DNA of 32,536 nt from Candidatus Altimarinota bacterium (GCA_028277205.1 JANQGT010000015.1:1-32536), one strand, 5' to 3'; shown: positions 1 to 10,082, counted from the first letter of the stretch. Notes: generated by a model not told the origin, from the sequence alone. Translations and numbers: made by a program.

Positions 1-224
1 TCCTGGAGCGCTTTTGTCTCAAGCTCCTTTGCTTCCAGCTTTTCCGCCGCCTTTTTTTCCGCCCACTCTTGGGCTTTTTTTCGCAGTTCTTCTTTGATGG
101 CTTCTTCTTTTTGCGCGTACTCTTTTTGCAGACGCAGCTCGTTTTCACGCTGACGCTCCTCGTATCGGGCGTTTGCGATCGCATCGAGACTGACGTCCCC
201 ACCACAGTGCGGACAGGCGATCAT
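1..224 (-). CDS. DUF2130 domain protein, N-terminal part (cut by window edge)
   Basis: The reading frame runs off the left edge, so only about 74 N-terminal residues are visible. It opens with a CPHCGGDVSLD mini zinc-ribbon. This is followed by a long charged Glu/Lys/Arg-rich helix, predicted coiled coil, running to the edge. That architecture is typical of DUF2130 proteins, whose unseen C-terminal half resembles restriction-endonuclease-like folds; their cellular role is not established. An ATG at 236 is also in frame. I prefer the ATG at 224 because GGAG sits six bases upstream of it, one of the few clear Shine-Dalgarno matches in the window. A good promoter (TTGAAA, 16 nt, TATAAT) lies just upstream, and the gene diverges from the DUF4012 gene. 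Confidence 0.75.
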   Translation of the reverse strand, partial: MIACPHCGGDVSLDAIANARYEERQRENELRLQKEYAQKEEAIKEELRKKAQEWAEKKAAEKLEAKELETKALQ

Positions 225-267
225 ATGAGACTCCATCGATTTTTTTTGGAAAATAAATAGAATACCC

Positions 268-295
268 ATTATAAGAAGGGGTATCGATTTTTCAA
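268..295 (-). promoter_or_regulatory. Promoter of the DUF2130 gene
   Basis: Read on the minus strand: TTGAAA, 16 nt spacer, TATAAT, ending about 44 nt before the chosen ATG. The -10 overlaps a plus-strand TATAAG (270-275) that may serve the divergent DUF4012 gene. A 6-bp inverted repeat (ATACCC/GGGTAT, 262-284) spans the same spot and could bind a regulator. Confidence 0.6.
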
Positions 296-298
296 AAT

Positions 299-2572
299 AT
301 GCAGTCTGTCTACGAAACCGTACGCGATCTCTCCCCGGACGAAGCGCCAGAGCATCGTCGCACTGATCTGCGTTCGTTTTTTCGGCTGCGGACGCTCTCG
401 CCCGTATCCCACGCATCGCGACCTGTCCTCTCGGATATCACGGACAGCTCTCTCCCGCGCTGGCGCATCGCCCAGCCGCTCGTACTGTGTATCTGAGGGC
501 TGCGCACGAGCGCACTGCGGGATATCGTCTCGCGGGATGTCGGCATGTTTTCGTGGATGCGGCGCTCCACCGCCGCGTGGCGTATCGATCTGTCGTGATG
601 TGTGCGCATATCATCGCCGAGCGACGCTCTGGACGTCCGCCATCTCTGAGACAATTCTCCCCGCTTGCGAAAACGATATATGGATTTGTACTGTCGTGCA
701 GTCGCGCCCGTGTCGGGATTGTCTCGATGGTATGGGTCTCGCCTCCCCGAGGTGGCTGCTCTCTGGATGCGAGCTGTTGCTCGATGGGGGCTTTCGACAC
801 TTGCTGTGCTCGTATTTATCGCGAGTATTCTCGCCGCATGCACACTCATCCTGCGATACGATCTGGAGGCGGCGTATACTCGTCTCGTCTCTCTTGCGAA
901 TGTCTCTAGCATCCCGGAGGCGACACTGACACTGTCGGAGGCGCGTTTTCACTTTACGCGCTCCAGAGTCGCCGCTCTCCCGCTGCGTCCCCTCGCTGCT
1001 CTCCCGCTCGAAATACTCTCCCCCGTCCGCACCGCCCTCGCACTCACCGACGGATGACACGCTGCGAGTACCGCCGCAAACGACGGTATGGCACTCATGC
1101 ATCGATTCTTTGAGGAGTACGAATCATCCCTGTTTGCAATCCTGGACGAGGCATCGCAGCATGATGAAAATATCCCCGCCATAGCCATGACGGCGCGGCT
1201 TTCGCTTGCCGAGAGTGAGCTCGTCCGGATTCGCGATCATCTCCAGAAATCGCTTTGATCCTACGCGCACATTCCCGCGGGCGATATTCCTCCGGAGCTT
1301 CACGATGCATTCGAGAGTGGTATGGAAAAGCTCTCGAGCTTGCACGCATCACTTTCGATGGTTTTGGATCATTTCGATGAGATACTCTACGCCCTCGGCG
1401 ATACAAAGCCGATGCGATACCTCGTGCTCAATCAAAATCGGGACGAGATTCGTGCGTCGGGAGGATTTCCGGGATCGCTCGTATTCATCGAGATCTATCG
1501 TGGAAATATTCTCTCCTTTGATATGCTCGATGTCTACGACATCGACTGGAAAATCGCTCCGTATCGCGAATCCCCTCCCCCACCGCTTCGTCAGCTCACG
1601 GACAATTTTTGACTGCGGGATGCAAACTATTTTCTTGACTTCGACGAGAGCGCGCAAAAGATCAATTTCTTTTTTGAAAAAGCGGGAAGAAGCTCTCTGG
1701 ATGGCGTACTCGCCATCAATCAGGGCATTATCCACGAGCTCCTGCGGCGATACGGCTCCATAGCACTGCCGTCGATCGATCGCGAGATCGATCATGAAAA
1801 TTTTTCTCTGCTCATCTCGGCGATCACAGAGGCGAAACTCCAGCCCTACAAACAGATAGGACGTGATGATTTTCTCTCGCCAAAGGCGTTTCTCTTTGAA
1901 TTTGCCCAGGCACTCTGACGAAAACTCGTAGCAAAAAAAGATATTCCGGGATATATCGAGATCTTTCGAGAGCAGGCGGACGCGGGGGAAATCCTCTTTT
2001 CCGGTCTCGGTACGCCGGCACTCGCATCCCTCGCTCAGGCGCTGCACCTCGATCAGCGCTGGCGAAAAACCGATGCCAGTCTGCTCTATCCGGTCTACAC
2101 CTCTCTCTCGGGAAATAAATCCGACCGATTCATGAAGCGATCTGTCGCTCTCGATCGCACGAAAACCGAATCCTGATACTGTCGCCATACCCTCAGTATT
2201 GTCGATCGGCACACATTTGACAGTGAGGATGGCGCGCGTATCCGCACACTCCTCGCCGAGCTGGGCGTCCCAGAGTCCGAGCATGCATACCAGATGATGA
2301 TCCAATGACAGGGTATCAATCGACAGTACCTGCGAATCCTGGTCCCCGAGGGTGCTGCATTTGTCGAGGGAAATCGTGAATTTGATCGGATTGATGCGGG
2401 AGCATTCACGCGATTTTCCACCGATATCCAGACGGCACCGGGCAAAGCGTCGACTACCACTCTCGTCTATGATCTACCGGAAAACATGTGCGAAAAACCG
2501 GTAGAGTTTGTGAAACAACCCGGACTCACAGTGCAAAAATTATTTTTGGATGATGCGACTGTGTCGCGCTAG
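299..2572 (+). CDS. DUF4012 domain membrane protein
   Basis: A 757-residue protein is recovered when nine in-frame UGA codons are read as Gly (494, 596, 647, 1055, 1256, 1610, 1916, 2174, 2306); the stop is TAG. About 150 residues of basic, likely cytoplasmic sequence precede a single transmembrane helix (WGLSTLAVLVFIASILAA). The remainder should be extracytoplasmic. The diagnostic stretch NQNRDEIRASGGFPGS plus the following FDMLDVYDID matches DUF4012, a family common in candidate-phylum and Gram-positive bacteria; its function is unknown, and it often lies near envelope polysaccharide genes. The standard-code ORF track shows only fragments. The start is the first ATG of the open frame and has no Shine-Dalgarno, so the exact N-terminus is uncertain. 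It is convergent with the AI-2E-type gene. Confidence 0.85.
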
Positions 2573-2591
2573 ATCGGGACAAAAAAGAGGC

Positions 2592-2608
2592 GTGTGCGAC
2601 ATGCACAC
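2592..2608 (-). terminator. Possible terminator between convergent genes
   Basis: GTGTGC and GCACAC form a 6-bp stem with a 5-nt loop. On the minus strand it is followed after a few bases by CTCTTTTTT, so it could end the AI-2E-type transcript. A second inverted repeat (ACCCGG...CCGGGT) lies a few bases further along the plus strand. The intergenic stretch 2573-2684 holds nothing else I recognise. Confidence 0.4.
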
Positions 2609-2684
2609 TTTGATACCCGGGGAAAATCCATAAAAACCGGGTCCACCACGAGGCTCGCAATCGTACCCGCAACGCTTCGCGCAT

Positions 2685-3908
2685 CTATTTTTCTCCCCGC
2701 TTTCGCGAGCGAGAGAGTCGGATATCGCCATCGATGGAGCGCCGCGTCTCTTCTTGCAGGGCTCATGCTTCGCGGTGGGCGGTGATGATTTTTCCGATGT
2801 AGCGATCCAGATCGTGCGCGACGTCGGTGAGAATATAGTACAGCGGCACGCCGACCAAAAGTCCGATGAGCCCGAAAAGATGCTCTGAAACAAGCAGCAC
2901 GACAAACGTGATAAATACCGGAAATTCCATGTATGAGGAGACGATTTTCGGATTGAGGTAGTACGCCTCCACGGCATGGACAAAGGCGATGAGTCCGAGC
3001 ACTGCAAACGTAGCGGGAAGATCGCCGTAAGTATAGCCGATCAAAAGCATCGGCACGGATGACAAAATCGTCCCGAGTACCGGTACAAATCCCATGACGA
3101 ATACGATGGTCGAGAGCGTCAGGACATAGGGAAATCCCTCGCCCGACCCCGTGAAAATGCCGATGAGAAACAGTCCCACGGCGGTGATACACGCATTGAT
3201 GAGGGCGACGAGCGCTTGCGCTTTGAATATGAGACCGAATCCCTTTTCTATTTTTTCAAATAGAGCAGCATACTCATCGTAAAAAAAGGAAAAATTACTC
3301 CGACGCACCAGCGAGAGATACTCGGAAATACTCTGTCGATCCATGATGAAAACATAGCTCAAAACCAGCGCCACGAGTATCTGAAAAAGCACGAGTCCGA
3401 TATTCTTCAGATTTTCAAACACTGCCTCGGCAAAGCCCTGAATAGTATCTTTGTTGAAAAAATTTTCGAGCGCTTCGCGAATACCGAGATCCACCTGCGT
3501 ATACGCCTCGATGCCGAGGAGGGCGTTTTTCGTCTGCTCCACGATATCGGGCGTACGCTCGACGAGGCGGGATGTCTCGTCCACGAGCTTTGGGATGAGG
3601 GTCGAGACGACCACGGTGATGACCACGATAAAGACGATATACAGCGCGGTTACGATCACATTTGCTCAGAGAAATGGAGTGACCTGCTCCCGCGTCTTTT
3701 TTCCAAACCGGTTTTGGATCATACGAAGTAGCGACTGCCGGAGCGATCGAGCCAAATCCAGAAACAACGATGAAAACAAAAACGTGATCAAAAACACGAG
3801 GAAAAACGACTGAAACAACCACAGTACTGCAATCAGGAGCGCATACGCCGCCAGACGATAAAAGAAAAACCGATTGAAAATAAGCCGAAAGAGAAAGGAT
3901 GCACTCAT
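2685..3908 (-). CDS. AI-2E / PerM family (UPF0118) membrane permease
   Basis: A 407-residue polytopic membrane protein assembled from two ORF-track pieces joined through UGA codons at 3668-3666 and 2765-2763; stop TAG. It has two N-terminal hydrophobic segments, another near residues 85-105, a soluble coiled region, and a C-terminal cluster of helices. The C-terminal part contains the family signature GFVPVLGTILSS and NPKIVSSYMEFP. This is the AI-2E transporter-like family; members include autoinducer exporters and Na+/H+ antiporters, so the substrate cannot be assigned. The tail after the second UGA is basic (RLSRSRKRGEK). The start ATG lies 9 nt after the dnaX stop, so the two genes are probably co-transcribed. 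Confidence 0.85.
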
Positions 3909-3917
3909 AATGACAGG

Positions 3918-5447
3918 CTAAAAAATTTCATTCGCCGCTTCGGCGAGAGTGTTTTTCGCATCGGGATCGAGCGTGATGCGCACCTCTATCGGAGCGCCGG
4001 CGACAGCCTGCACACTCTGCGATAAAAACGTGATCACGTCCGGTGTCGAGAGCTTTTCGAGGTGAAATGAATTTGGCGCGAGAATGATCAGATGTCCTCA
4101 CTCGACGAAGACTTTCGACGCCCTGAGACTCATCGCCACAAATCCGCGTCTGGGTACGGATTTCACGTGCTGGATGAGATCGTCGGCTCGTATGGAAATA
4201 CCCGGTTTTTCGCTCGTGCTTTTTTCCGGTTTCCGGTATTCGATGGCATTCGTACCGGTATCGGATACTGCGGAGTCTTGAGTTTCGGCGGATATTTGCG
4301 ATACTTTCTTTGTATCATTCGGGGTTGTTTTTTTTCGTTCTTTGGTATTTTTCGCTGCTCATGCCGACGGCAGCGTAGACACCGTATGACCGGTCGCCCG
4401 GTATTCGCGCGCGGGCGGGGTGGGTGATTTGGATTGATTTTGCGAGTCTCACAGACGAAATCGCGCACACGCAAGCTCTAAAGGCATGATCGGATCGGGA
4501 GCGAGCCGCGCACGATCATAGGCATCCAGGAGCGCATCAAATACCTCGCAAAGTCCTGATAGATTTTCCGGTTCGCTGTCCATGCGATCCCGGCATCGAA
4601 ACAGCATCTGCTCGATATACCGGCGTATGTCCGGGATATTTTCACGTACGAATGCCATCTGCTCCGACAGAGATACCGGATCCGCAGATATCGCCGCATC
4701 CAAAAATGCATCGAGCCGAGCATCGTCTACGAATGCCAGATGCGCCTCGACACTCGCAGTGTCGACTGTCCCGCCTATCGCGAATTGCTCGAAGAGTGTC
4801 AGTGCATCCCGCAGTCCTCCGCGTGCAGCGCGGGCGATATGAGAGAGCGACGTATCCTCCACGGCGATACCCTCGCTCTCGGCGACGAATCGCAGACGCG
4901 ATACGATATCCTCATCCCGGATGCGTCCGAGATCAAATCGCTGAACGCGCGAGAGAATAGTTTCGATGACCTTGTGCGGCTCGGTCGTCGCCATCAAAAA
5001 CACGACATGCATCGGCGGCTCCTCCAGTGTCTTCAGGAGCGCGTTGAATGCTCCCTTTGACAGCATGTGCACCTCATCGATGATATAGATTTTGTACCGA
5101 CCCATCGTCGGGAGAAACCGGCTTTTTTCTATGATTTCCCGGATATTATCTACGCCTGTATGGCTCGCAGCGTCGATCTCTACGATATCTACGTACTCGC
5201 TCGACTCTATCGCTTTGCAGTGATCGCACATGCCGCACGGCTCCGGACTCTCGCCGCGTCCCGTGCACTCCAGCGCCTTTGCGAAAATGCGGGCGATGGT
5301 CGTCTTTCCGGTGCCGCGCGGACCGGTAAAGAGATACCCTCATACGATCCGATCCAGTCGGAGTGCTCACTCCAGCACCTCCCGGACAAACGACTGTCCC
5401 ACGAGCTCGGTGAAAGTTTTCGGTCGGTATTTTCGATAGAGAGACAT
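3918..5447 (-). CDS. dnaX: DNA polymerase III subunit gamma/tau
   Basis: A 509-residue clamp-loader ATPase. It begins MSLYRKYRPKTF and has a Walker A GPRGTGKTT. The zinc module is C-x8-C-x2-C-x2-C (ECTGRGESPEPCGMCDHC). Walker B is IIDEVHML, and a sensor-like SRVQRFD follows. Five UGA codons are in frame, two of them within the opening 36 codons (VLEGALRL, IVGGYLF) where family members match. The C-terminal third is low complexity and then a small domain ending in TAG. It loads the sliding clamp onto primed DNA. The standard code would truncate both ends. The promoter at 5474-5501 sits in the T-tract of an upstream terminator; AI-2E follows downstream. Confidence 0.95.
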
Positions 5448-5473
5448 CACGAGAAAAGGCGAGACAAAGCACC

Positions 5474-5501
5474 ATACTACAAAAATTTCTGTGAAAAACA
5501 A
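5474..5501 (-). promoter_or_regulatory. Promoter of dnaX
   Basis: TTGTTT, 16 nt, TAGTAT on the minus strand, about 27 nt before the dnaX ATG. The -35 overlaps the end of the preceding terminator hairpin and its T-tract. Confidence 0.45.
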
Positions 5502-5535
5502 TAAAGAGCATCGTAAAAATTTGGATGCTCTTTAT
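5501..5535 (-). terminator. Intrinsic terminator after the 92-residue gene
   Basis: A perfect 12-bp stem (ATAAAGAGCATC / GATGCTCTTTAT) with an 11-nt loop, followed on the minus strand by TGTTTTT. It lies 21 nt beyond the TAA of the gene at 5557-5835. Confidence 0.75.
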
Positions 5536-5556
5536 AGGATGAGTATAAAACATCCA

Positions 5557-5835
5557 TTATGAATCGCGCCCTCGATCTGCCTCAGGTTGCTCAGTACTCG
5601 AACCTTTTCACAAATCTATGATTCACTCTGTACCAAAAATAACAAGTCTGCAGGCAGCAGCTATAAATAAAGCCACTGCCAATGCGTCATTGTCTCATAC
5701 AAGTGCCCAAAGTCATGCCCACAACAAAATTGTATCCATGTTTTCCCGCACTATTTCTACCCTCTGCTGAAATGCATTAGATATATTCGTGCTACTCTTC
5801 GGACATTTATCCGCCCCCTCTCTGCTGCCATTCAT
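5557..5835 (-). CDS. Small hydrophobic protein of unknown function (92 aa)
   Basis: This gene is absent from the standard-code ORF track because four UGA codons interrupt it. Read as Gly they give a 92-residue protein from ATG to TAA. The N-terminal third is polar. The middle is strongly hydrophobic (MDTILLWAGLW, then ALAVALFIAAACRLVIFG), and the tail is acidic/polar. It is probably a small membrane protein with one or two helices. Support comes from a TTGACA promoter upstream and a strong terminator just downstream, both correctly placed. Codon use is visibly more AT-rich than its neighbours. No family is recognised. An internal ATG at residue 33 could be the true start. Confidence 0.7.
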
Positions 5836-5882
5836 AAGAAAAAAGATGAAAAAATATGAACATGAAAGATCTTTTTTCTTCT

Positions 5883-5909
5883 ATTTTATAGAGAAAAAAT
5901 AATTGTCAA
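5883..5909 (-). promoter_or_regulatory. Promoter of the 92-residue gene, with overlapping inverted repeat
   Basis: Minus strand: TTGACA, 15 nt, TAAAAT (or TATAAA at 13 nt). An inverted repeat GTCAAT-AAA-ATTGAC (5905-5919) overlaps the -35, so a repressor site is possible. Confidence 0.55.
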
Positions 5910-5984
5910 TAAAATTGACGAAAAAACTTTTCAATTTATCGAATAATTATATTGCTCGGAGGATCATACTTTCTCGCGCTTGCT

Positions 5985-6012
5985 TTGATTTTCCGGCAGG
6001 AAGCGGTACAAT
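5985..6012 (+). promoter_or_regulatory. Promoter of the pepF operon
   Basis: TTGATT, 16 nt, TACAAT; the -10 ends 30 nt before the ATG of the M3 peptidase gene. It drives the three overlapping + genes. Confidence 0.5.
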
Positions 6013-6042
6013 CCCGGTACTTCATCACATCACTTCTTTGTC

Positions 6043-7848
6043 ATGGACACAGATTTTCAAACACAATGGGATCTCGCCCGGTATTTCTATACCGGTCTGG
6101 ATGATCCGCGTCTGCGAGCGGATATAGACAGCATCGTACCCCGGTTTCGCGAGTTTGTTTCCCGGTTTTCCGGGCGAATACGAAATGCCGATGCCGACAC
6201 GCTCGCAGAGTACTACGATGCGTCCGGTGCGCTGCATGATCAGCTACAGTCGGTGGAGCTGTACCTGTTTTACCGTAGCTCGCTCGATACGCAGGACACC
6301 GAAGTCGCAAAGCTCATGGGAGAAGTCGAAGCCCTGAACATCGAGGCGGAAAAACTCTGACTCCCGCTGGAGCAGGAGTGGAAAGAGCTCTGAAGCGACA
6401 CACTCAAGGCACTCGCGCAAAGTCCTCTGCTCGCGCCGCACAAAAACGCCATCGAACAAAAAGCCAACAATCTGCGCTATCTGCTGGATGAGTCGGCGGA
6501 GCGCGTAGCGACATTCAAGAGTCGGGCGCTCTCGGTACCGGAAACGCTGCGTGAGGAGCTTGCGGGATCATTCGTATTTGATATGCAGATGGACGGTGAG
6601 ATGCGGACGATGACGGAGGATGAGGTACGCACGCTGCGGATGCACCACGATCGCGACGTGCGAAAGCGCGCCTACGAGAGTCTGCGCCGAGTCTACAATA
6701 CCCGCCAGAATCAGATCACCCTCTCTCGCACCTACACTCAGATCGTAAAGGACTGGGTGTCGGACGTGGAGCTCCGGGGATACGCGGGTGTCATGTCGGC
6801 GCGCAATGTCCGAGAGGAGCTCGATGATACGACGGTCGACATGCTCCTGCAGGAGACGGTAGAGCATGCGAATTTGTATCAGCGATATTTCGAGCTAAAG
6901 CGCAAACACCTCGGACTCGATACGCTCTATGACTATGACGCTACGGCGAGTATCGCATCATCGAAACGGACGTTTGATTTTTCTGAGGCGATACAGCTGC
7001 ATCTGGATACCGTGCGGGATTTCGATAAGGAATTTCATGCTCACTCTGTGCGAATGCTCAAGGAGGGGCGTATCGACGTGTTTCCGAGTCATGGAAAGCG
7101 TGGTGGAGCATTTGCCTGCTATACGAAAAACAGCCCGGAATTCGTCCTCCTAAACTACACGGGAGATCTGCGCGACGTCGCCACGATCTCACACGAGCTC
7201 GGGCATGCCGTACATGGATACCTCTCGCAGATCCAGTCGCATACGGGATTTCACTCGCCGCTCTCGCTCGCGGAGACGGCATCCGTTTTTTGTGAGACAC
7301 TGCTGTCCGAGCGACTGATACGGACTCTCGACGACGAGTGAATCCGCGAGCTCATGGATGCCCGGCTCCAGGATATCATGGCGACGATATTTCGTCAGAT
7401 CCAGTACATTACATTTGAAAAGCGAGTGCACGAGAGCATCGCGAGCGGGATGGAGCTGACATACCGCGAGCTGAATGCTCTATGGCGCGAAGAGCAAATA
7501 CGATTCACGGGAGCGTCTGTGACATACAGTACTCTCGCCGAGGAGGAGTCCGGATGGTCGATGATCCCCCATATTTTTTCGACGCCGTTTTACTGCTATG
7601 CCTACGCATTTGGAAATATTCTCGTCTTCGCACTGCTGGATCGATACAGGCGAGAGGGAGCATCATTTATCCCCGAGTATAAATCCATCCTAGCAAGCGG
7701 CGGATCGAAACGTCCGAAAGAGCTGCTGATGGAGCATGGATTTGACATTGGCTCTCCAGAGTTTTATCGCAGCGCATTTCGCAGTATAGGGGCTATGCTC
7801 GACGAGTACGAGGCGCTCATCCCTGACGCCTCCCGCTCATGACGGTAG
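6043..7848 (+). CDS. pepF: Oligoendopeptidase F (M3 family metallopeptidase)
   Basis: A 601-residue zinc peptidase. The zinc motif is HELGHAVHG, and the downstream glutamate region is SLAETASVFCE. Near the C-terminus is FGNILVFALLDRYRREG, typical of PepF/M3B. It should cut medium-length peptides in the cytoplasm. UGA codons at 6358, 6391 and 7339 interrupt the standard-code ORF. A fourth UGA at 7840 is the apparent stop in the ORF track but is followed by CGG and TAG, so the protein ends ...SRSGR. The next gene's ATG overlaps these last codons by 10 nt, which fits translational coupling. Length agrees with the family (about 600). Confidence 0.93.
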
Positions 7849-8522
7849 ATATCGAGACGGCACTCCGATGGAGCTCTACCATGCTCGGCATCTCGAGTAC
7901 GGACGTTATCATACTGTTCGCGAGTACCATCATCGTGGGCGTATTTCTGGCGCTGGGGCTGGAGCGAGTGTACCAGACGTTTTTCGGTGCGGTGCTGGGA
8001 CTCGGTATCTATATCCTCCTTGCGACGCTCATGTCGTCCGACTCGTGGACGCATACCGGCTACGTCTTTTCAGAGCATGCTAGCACGCTGGTCGTCGGAT
8101 CGAGTATTTATCTCATTCCCCTACTCTCTCTGCTCGTACCGCTCAATGGCGCCGTCCGCATCTCCGTCGCCCGAAATCCCTACATTCGTACGGCGGTCGG
8201 CATCCCCATGATCGTACTGCTCATCCTCTTTTTCCTCGCGATCATGACAGGATTTTCCGAGCGTGTGGGGATTTTTGATCAAAAAAACGCATTCTCTCTT
8301 TTCGCAGATACGTCATGGTATGCGGTGTATAAAGCCGCTACGATACACGATATCGTGCTCGTCTACCTGCAGCCGATCGTCGTCGTGGGGACGCTTGCGA
8401 CGATATACAAATTTCTCTTTAGCGAGATCATACATGCGCTCGCCGCCTCCCTCGTCGAAAATATCCGAAAAAAACGCCATGCCGACGCACCTGCGGACCA
8501 GCACTTCCCCGAGGATGAATAA
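7839..8522 (+). CDS. Polytopic membrane protein of unknown function (227 aa)
   Basis: No family recognised. Hydrophobic segments lie near residues 22-42, 47-65, 83-105, 120-140 and 175-200, giving perhaps five membrane helices. The C-terminus is charged (ENIRKKRHADAPADQHFPEDE). No UGA codons occur, so the standard-code ORF is already complete, and it ends in TAA. It overlaps pepF by 10 nt upstream and mutY by 8 nt downstream, so it belongs to this tight operon. Nothing visible suggests a transporter signature or catalytic motif. Confidence 0.8.
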   Translation: MTVDIETALRWSSTMLGISSTDVIILFASTIIVGVFLALGLERVYQTFFGAVLGLGIYILLATLMSSDSWTHTGYVFSEHASTLVVGSSIYLIPLLSLLVPLNGAVRISVARNPYIRTAVGIPMIVLLILFFLAIMTGFSERVGIFDQKNAFSLFADTSWYAVYKAATIHDIVLVYLQPIVVVGTLATIYKFLFSEIIHALAASLVENIRKKRHADAPADQHFPEDE

Positions 8523-9546
8523 TGATTTTCCTCTCGATGCGCTCCTCGCCTGGCACGCCAAACATGCGCGAGACGGTCTGCCGTGGCGTGCGCTCGCATG
8601 ACTCGACGACGGCGATCGGGGGTATCGCGTGTGGCTCTCGGAGATCCTCCTCCAGCAAACGCAGGCGGAGCGTGTGGTGCCGTACTACCGTCGCATTCTC
8701 GATAGATTTCCGGATATCCGGACTCTCGCCGGTACTGATTATGACACATTTTTTCAGTACTATCGCGGGCTCGGCTACTACTCGCGAGCGCGAAATCTCC
8801 TGAGGACTGCGGTGATCGTCGTGCACGAGTTTGGATGAGTATTTCCGAGAGAGACCGAAAAACTCCGGAAACTCCCCGGTATCGGCGCATACACTGCGGA
8901 GGCGATACGCGCCTTTGCATACGATATCCCGACGCTCGCACTGGATACAAATCTCGCGCGCGTATTCGCCCGATACGTCCACGGCACAAAACATGCACGC
9001 GTCAATCGCGAATGGATAGCCAGTCTCATCGATATACTCCAGCTGTGAAAATACTCCTCCCGGCTCGTGAATGCGGCACTCATGGACTACGGTGCGCTCG
9101 CCTGGCGGGAGGGCGTGTCGGACACGACGATCGCACGTGATGCGCTGCCCGGATGCCGCTACGCCGAGACACGATGAGGACTGGAGAGAGCTCGAAAAAA
9201 ATCACGAAGCGCATTTCCGACGCGAGATGCCGTCAGGATCGTACTGCTGCATGAAAATCATCGTCGGTATTTTTCCATCGATGCTCGGGAATACGCGCCC
9301 TTTTTCATCCCGAGCTCGGGTGTGCATGAGACTCGCGCCGACGTGCAAAATTTTTTTTCTCGAGAGTACGGACTGTCCGTCTCGGTACGTCCGCCGCATG
9401 CGAGGGGATTTTTGGACGATGCGCCGTTTGTGGCGTGTACCGCGCAGATACAGACGGGTGTGCATGATTTTCACCTATATTCGCGCGTACAGGTCGCCGC
9501 CTGGAGAGAGCGGATACGCGCACTCGATACGATGCGATCACTGTAG
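8515..9546 (+). CDS. mutY: A/G-specific adenine glycosylase MutY, lacking the Fe-S cluster cysteines
   Basis: A 343-residue base-excision repair enzyme that removes A opposite 8-oxoG. The catalytic Glu lies in SEILLQQTQ (about residue 43). The helix-hairpin-helix is LPGIGAYTAEA, and the catalytic Asp is in LALDTNLARV (about 144). After ALMDYGALAW the usual C-x6-C-x2-C-x5-C cluster is missing; only one Cys (about 214) remains. The C-terminal domain (about 235-343) looks like the MutY Nudix-like 8-oxoG reader, including a VHDFHLY stretch. Four UGA-Gly codons, stop TAG. The start ATG at 8515 overlaps the preceding gene by 8 nt. Clusterless MutY proteins are known in other lineages. Confidence 0.9.
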
Positions 9547-9774
9547 AGCGGGGAGGCGTCTCCATCTGCATGCACGCTCCGAGTCGGGCGGACGCAGAGC
9601 GGGCGTCGCTCGACATATCGTGATCTCTCATGCAGACAGGGCCTGATCTATAGAGAGTAAAATTTTTCCTCTGACAAGAGTTTCAAACTTTTTTCAGATA
9701 TATGGATGAATATACTAGAGAGCGCGCCGATCACACGCATTCGTCCGCGCCTTTGGGATCATACTCCTAACTAT
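9547..9774. other. Intergenic region between mutY and the lipoprotein gene
   Basis: No convincing gene in either strand under code 25. It holds the 16-nt element TTCAAACTTTTTTCAG and a -10-like TATACT (9711-9716), so the lipoprotein transcript probably starts here. No clear mutY terminator is seen. Confidence 0.4.
9682..9697 (+). repeat. 16-nt element, copy 1
   Basis: TTCAAACTTTTTTCAG, identical to 32405-32420. Thirteen nt downstream lies TATACT; the second copy has TACTAT at the same distance. It may be part of a promoter type lacking a TTG -35. Confidence 0.4.
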
Positions 9775-9978
9775 ATGGAAATGACCCGACTGCTCGCAAT
9801 ACTCGGACTGGTCAGTGCTTCGTTCCTGCTCGCATCTTGCGATCTTCTCGGGACGACACCCGTCGACGATACGACCGATGATACGGTCAATGAAGACGGT
9901 ATGACCGAGGACGATATGGACGCAGACTCCGACGATGAGTCGGCGGACGCGACCGACGATGGGGAGACCGAGGAGTAA
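9775..9978 (+). CDS. Small acidic lipoprotein
   Basis: Sixty-seven residues from the ATG at 9775. A hydrophobic signal peptide ends in a lipobox, LLASC, so Cys would be lipidated and the protein anchored outside the membrane. The mature part is almost entirely Asp/Glu/Thr/Ser (TDDTVNEDGMTEDDMDADSD) with no recognised fold. The ORF track starts at 9706, but 23 extra residues before a signal peptide are unlikely; ATG 9781 is another option. It ends in TAA and is followed by a terminator. It resembles in build the lipoprotein at 18708-19037. Confidence 0.75.
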   Translation: MEMTRLLAILGLVSASFLLASCDLLGTTPVDDTTDDTVNEDGMTEDDMDADSDDESADATDDGETEE

Positions 9979-9998
9979 ATATACTTCTGTTTTCCCGG

Positions 9999-10029
9999 AA
10001 AAATTCGCTTCGAAAGGGGCGGATTTTTT
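9999..10029 (+). terminator. Terminator of the acidic lipoprotein gene
   Basis: A 10-bp stem AAAAATTCGC / GCGGATTTTT with one wobble pair and a 10-nt loop, ending in a TTTTTT run. Confidence 0.6.
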
Positions 10030-10082
10030 CTGCTGTAGTACACCTCGGACATGACGCTGCTCGATACGAAGACCGGAAAAAT

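Noticed and set aside
1349-2305. 318-residue minus-strand ORF
   Set aside because: It is antisense to the DUF4012 gene, which has a recognisable domain and a continuous frame; the antisense product has no family features.
299-2572. Region could be a decayed pseudogene because of many TGA codons
   Set aside because: The TGAs are in one frame only, with no TAA/TAG, and the same pattern occurs in recA, murG and other essential genes on conserved glycines.
4328-4335. Run of eight A on the dnaX coding strand as a programmed slippage site producing gamma
   Set aside because: Neither shifted frame ends soon afterwards once UGA is sense, and the run lies in a low-complexity linker; no stimulatory structure is evident.
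5540-5835. tmRNA or other structured RNA, suggested by a TTCGAGTAC segment and low G+C
   Set aside because: No tmRNA ends or tag reading frame were found, and a complete code-25 ORF with promoter and terminator explains the region.
7840-7842. TGA as the stop codon of pepF
   Set aside because: TGA is sense here; TAG follows two codons later and overlaps the next gene in the same way as other operon neighbours.
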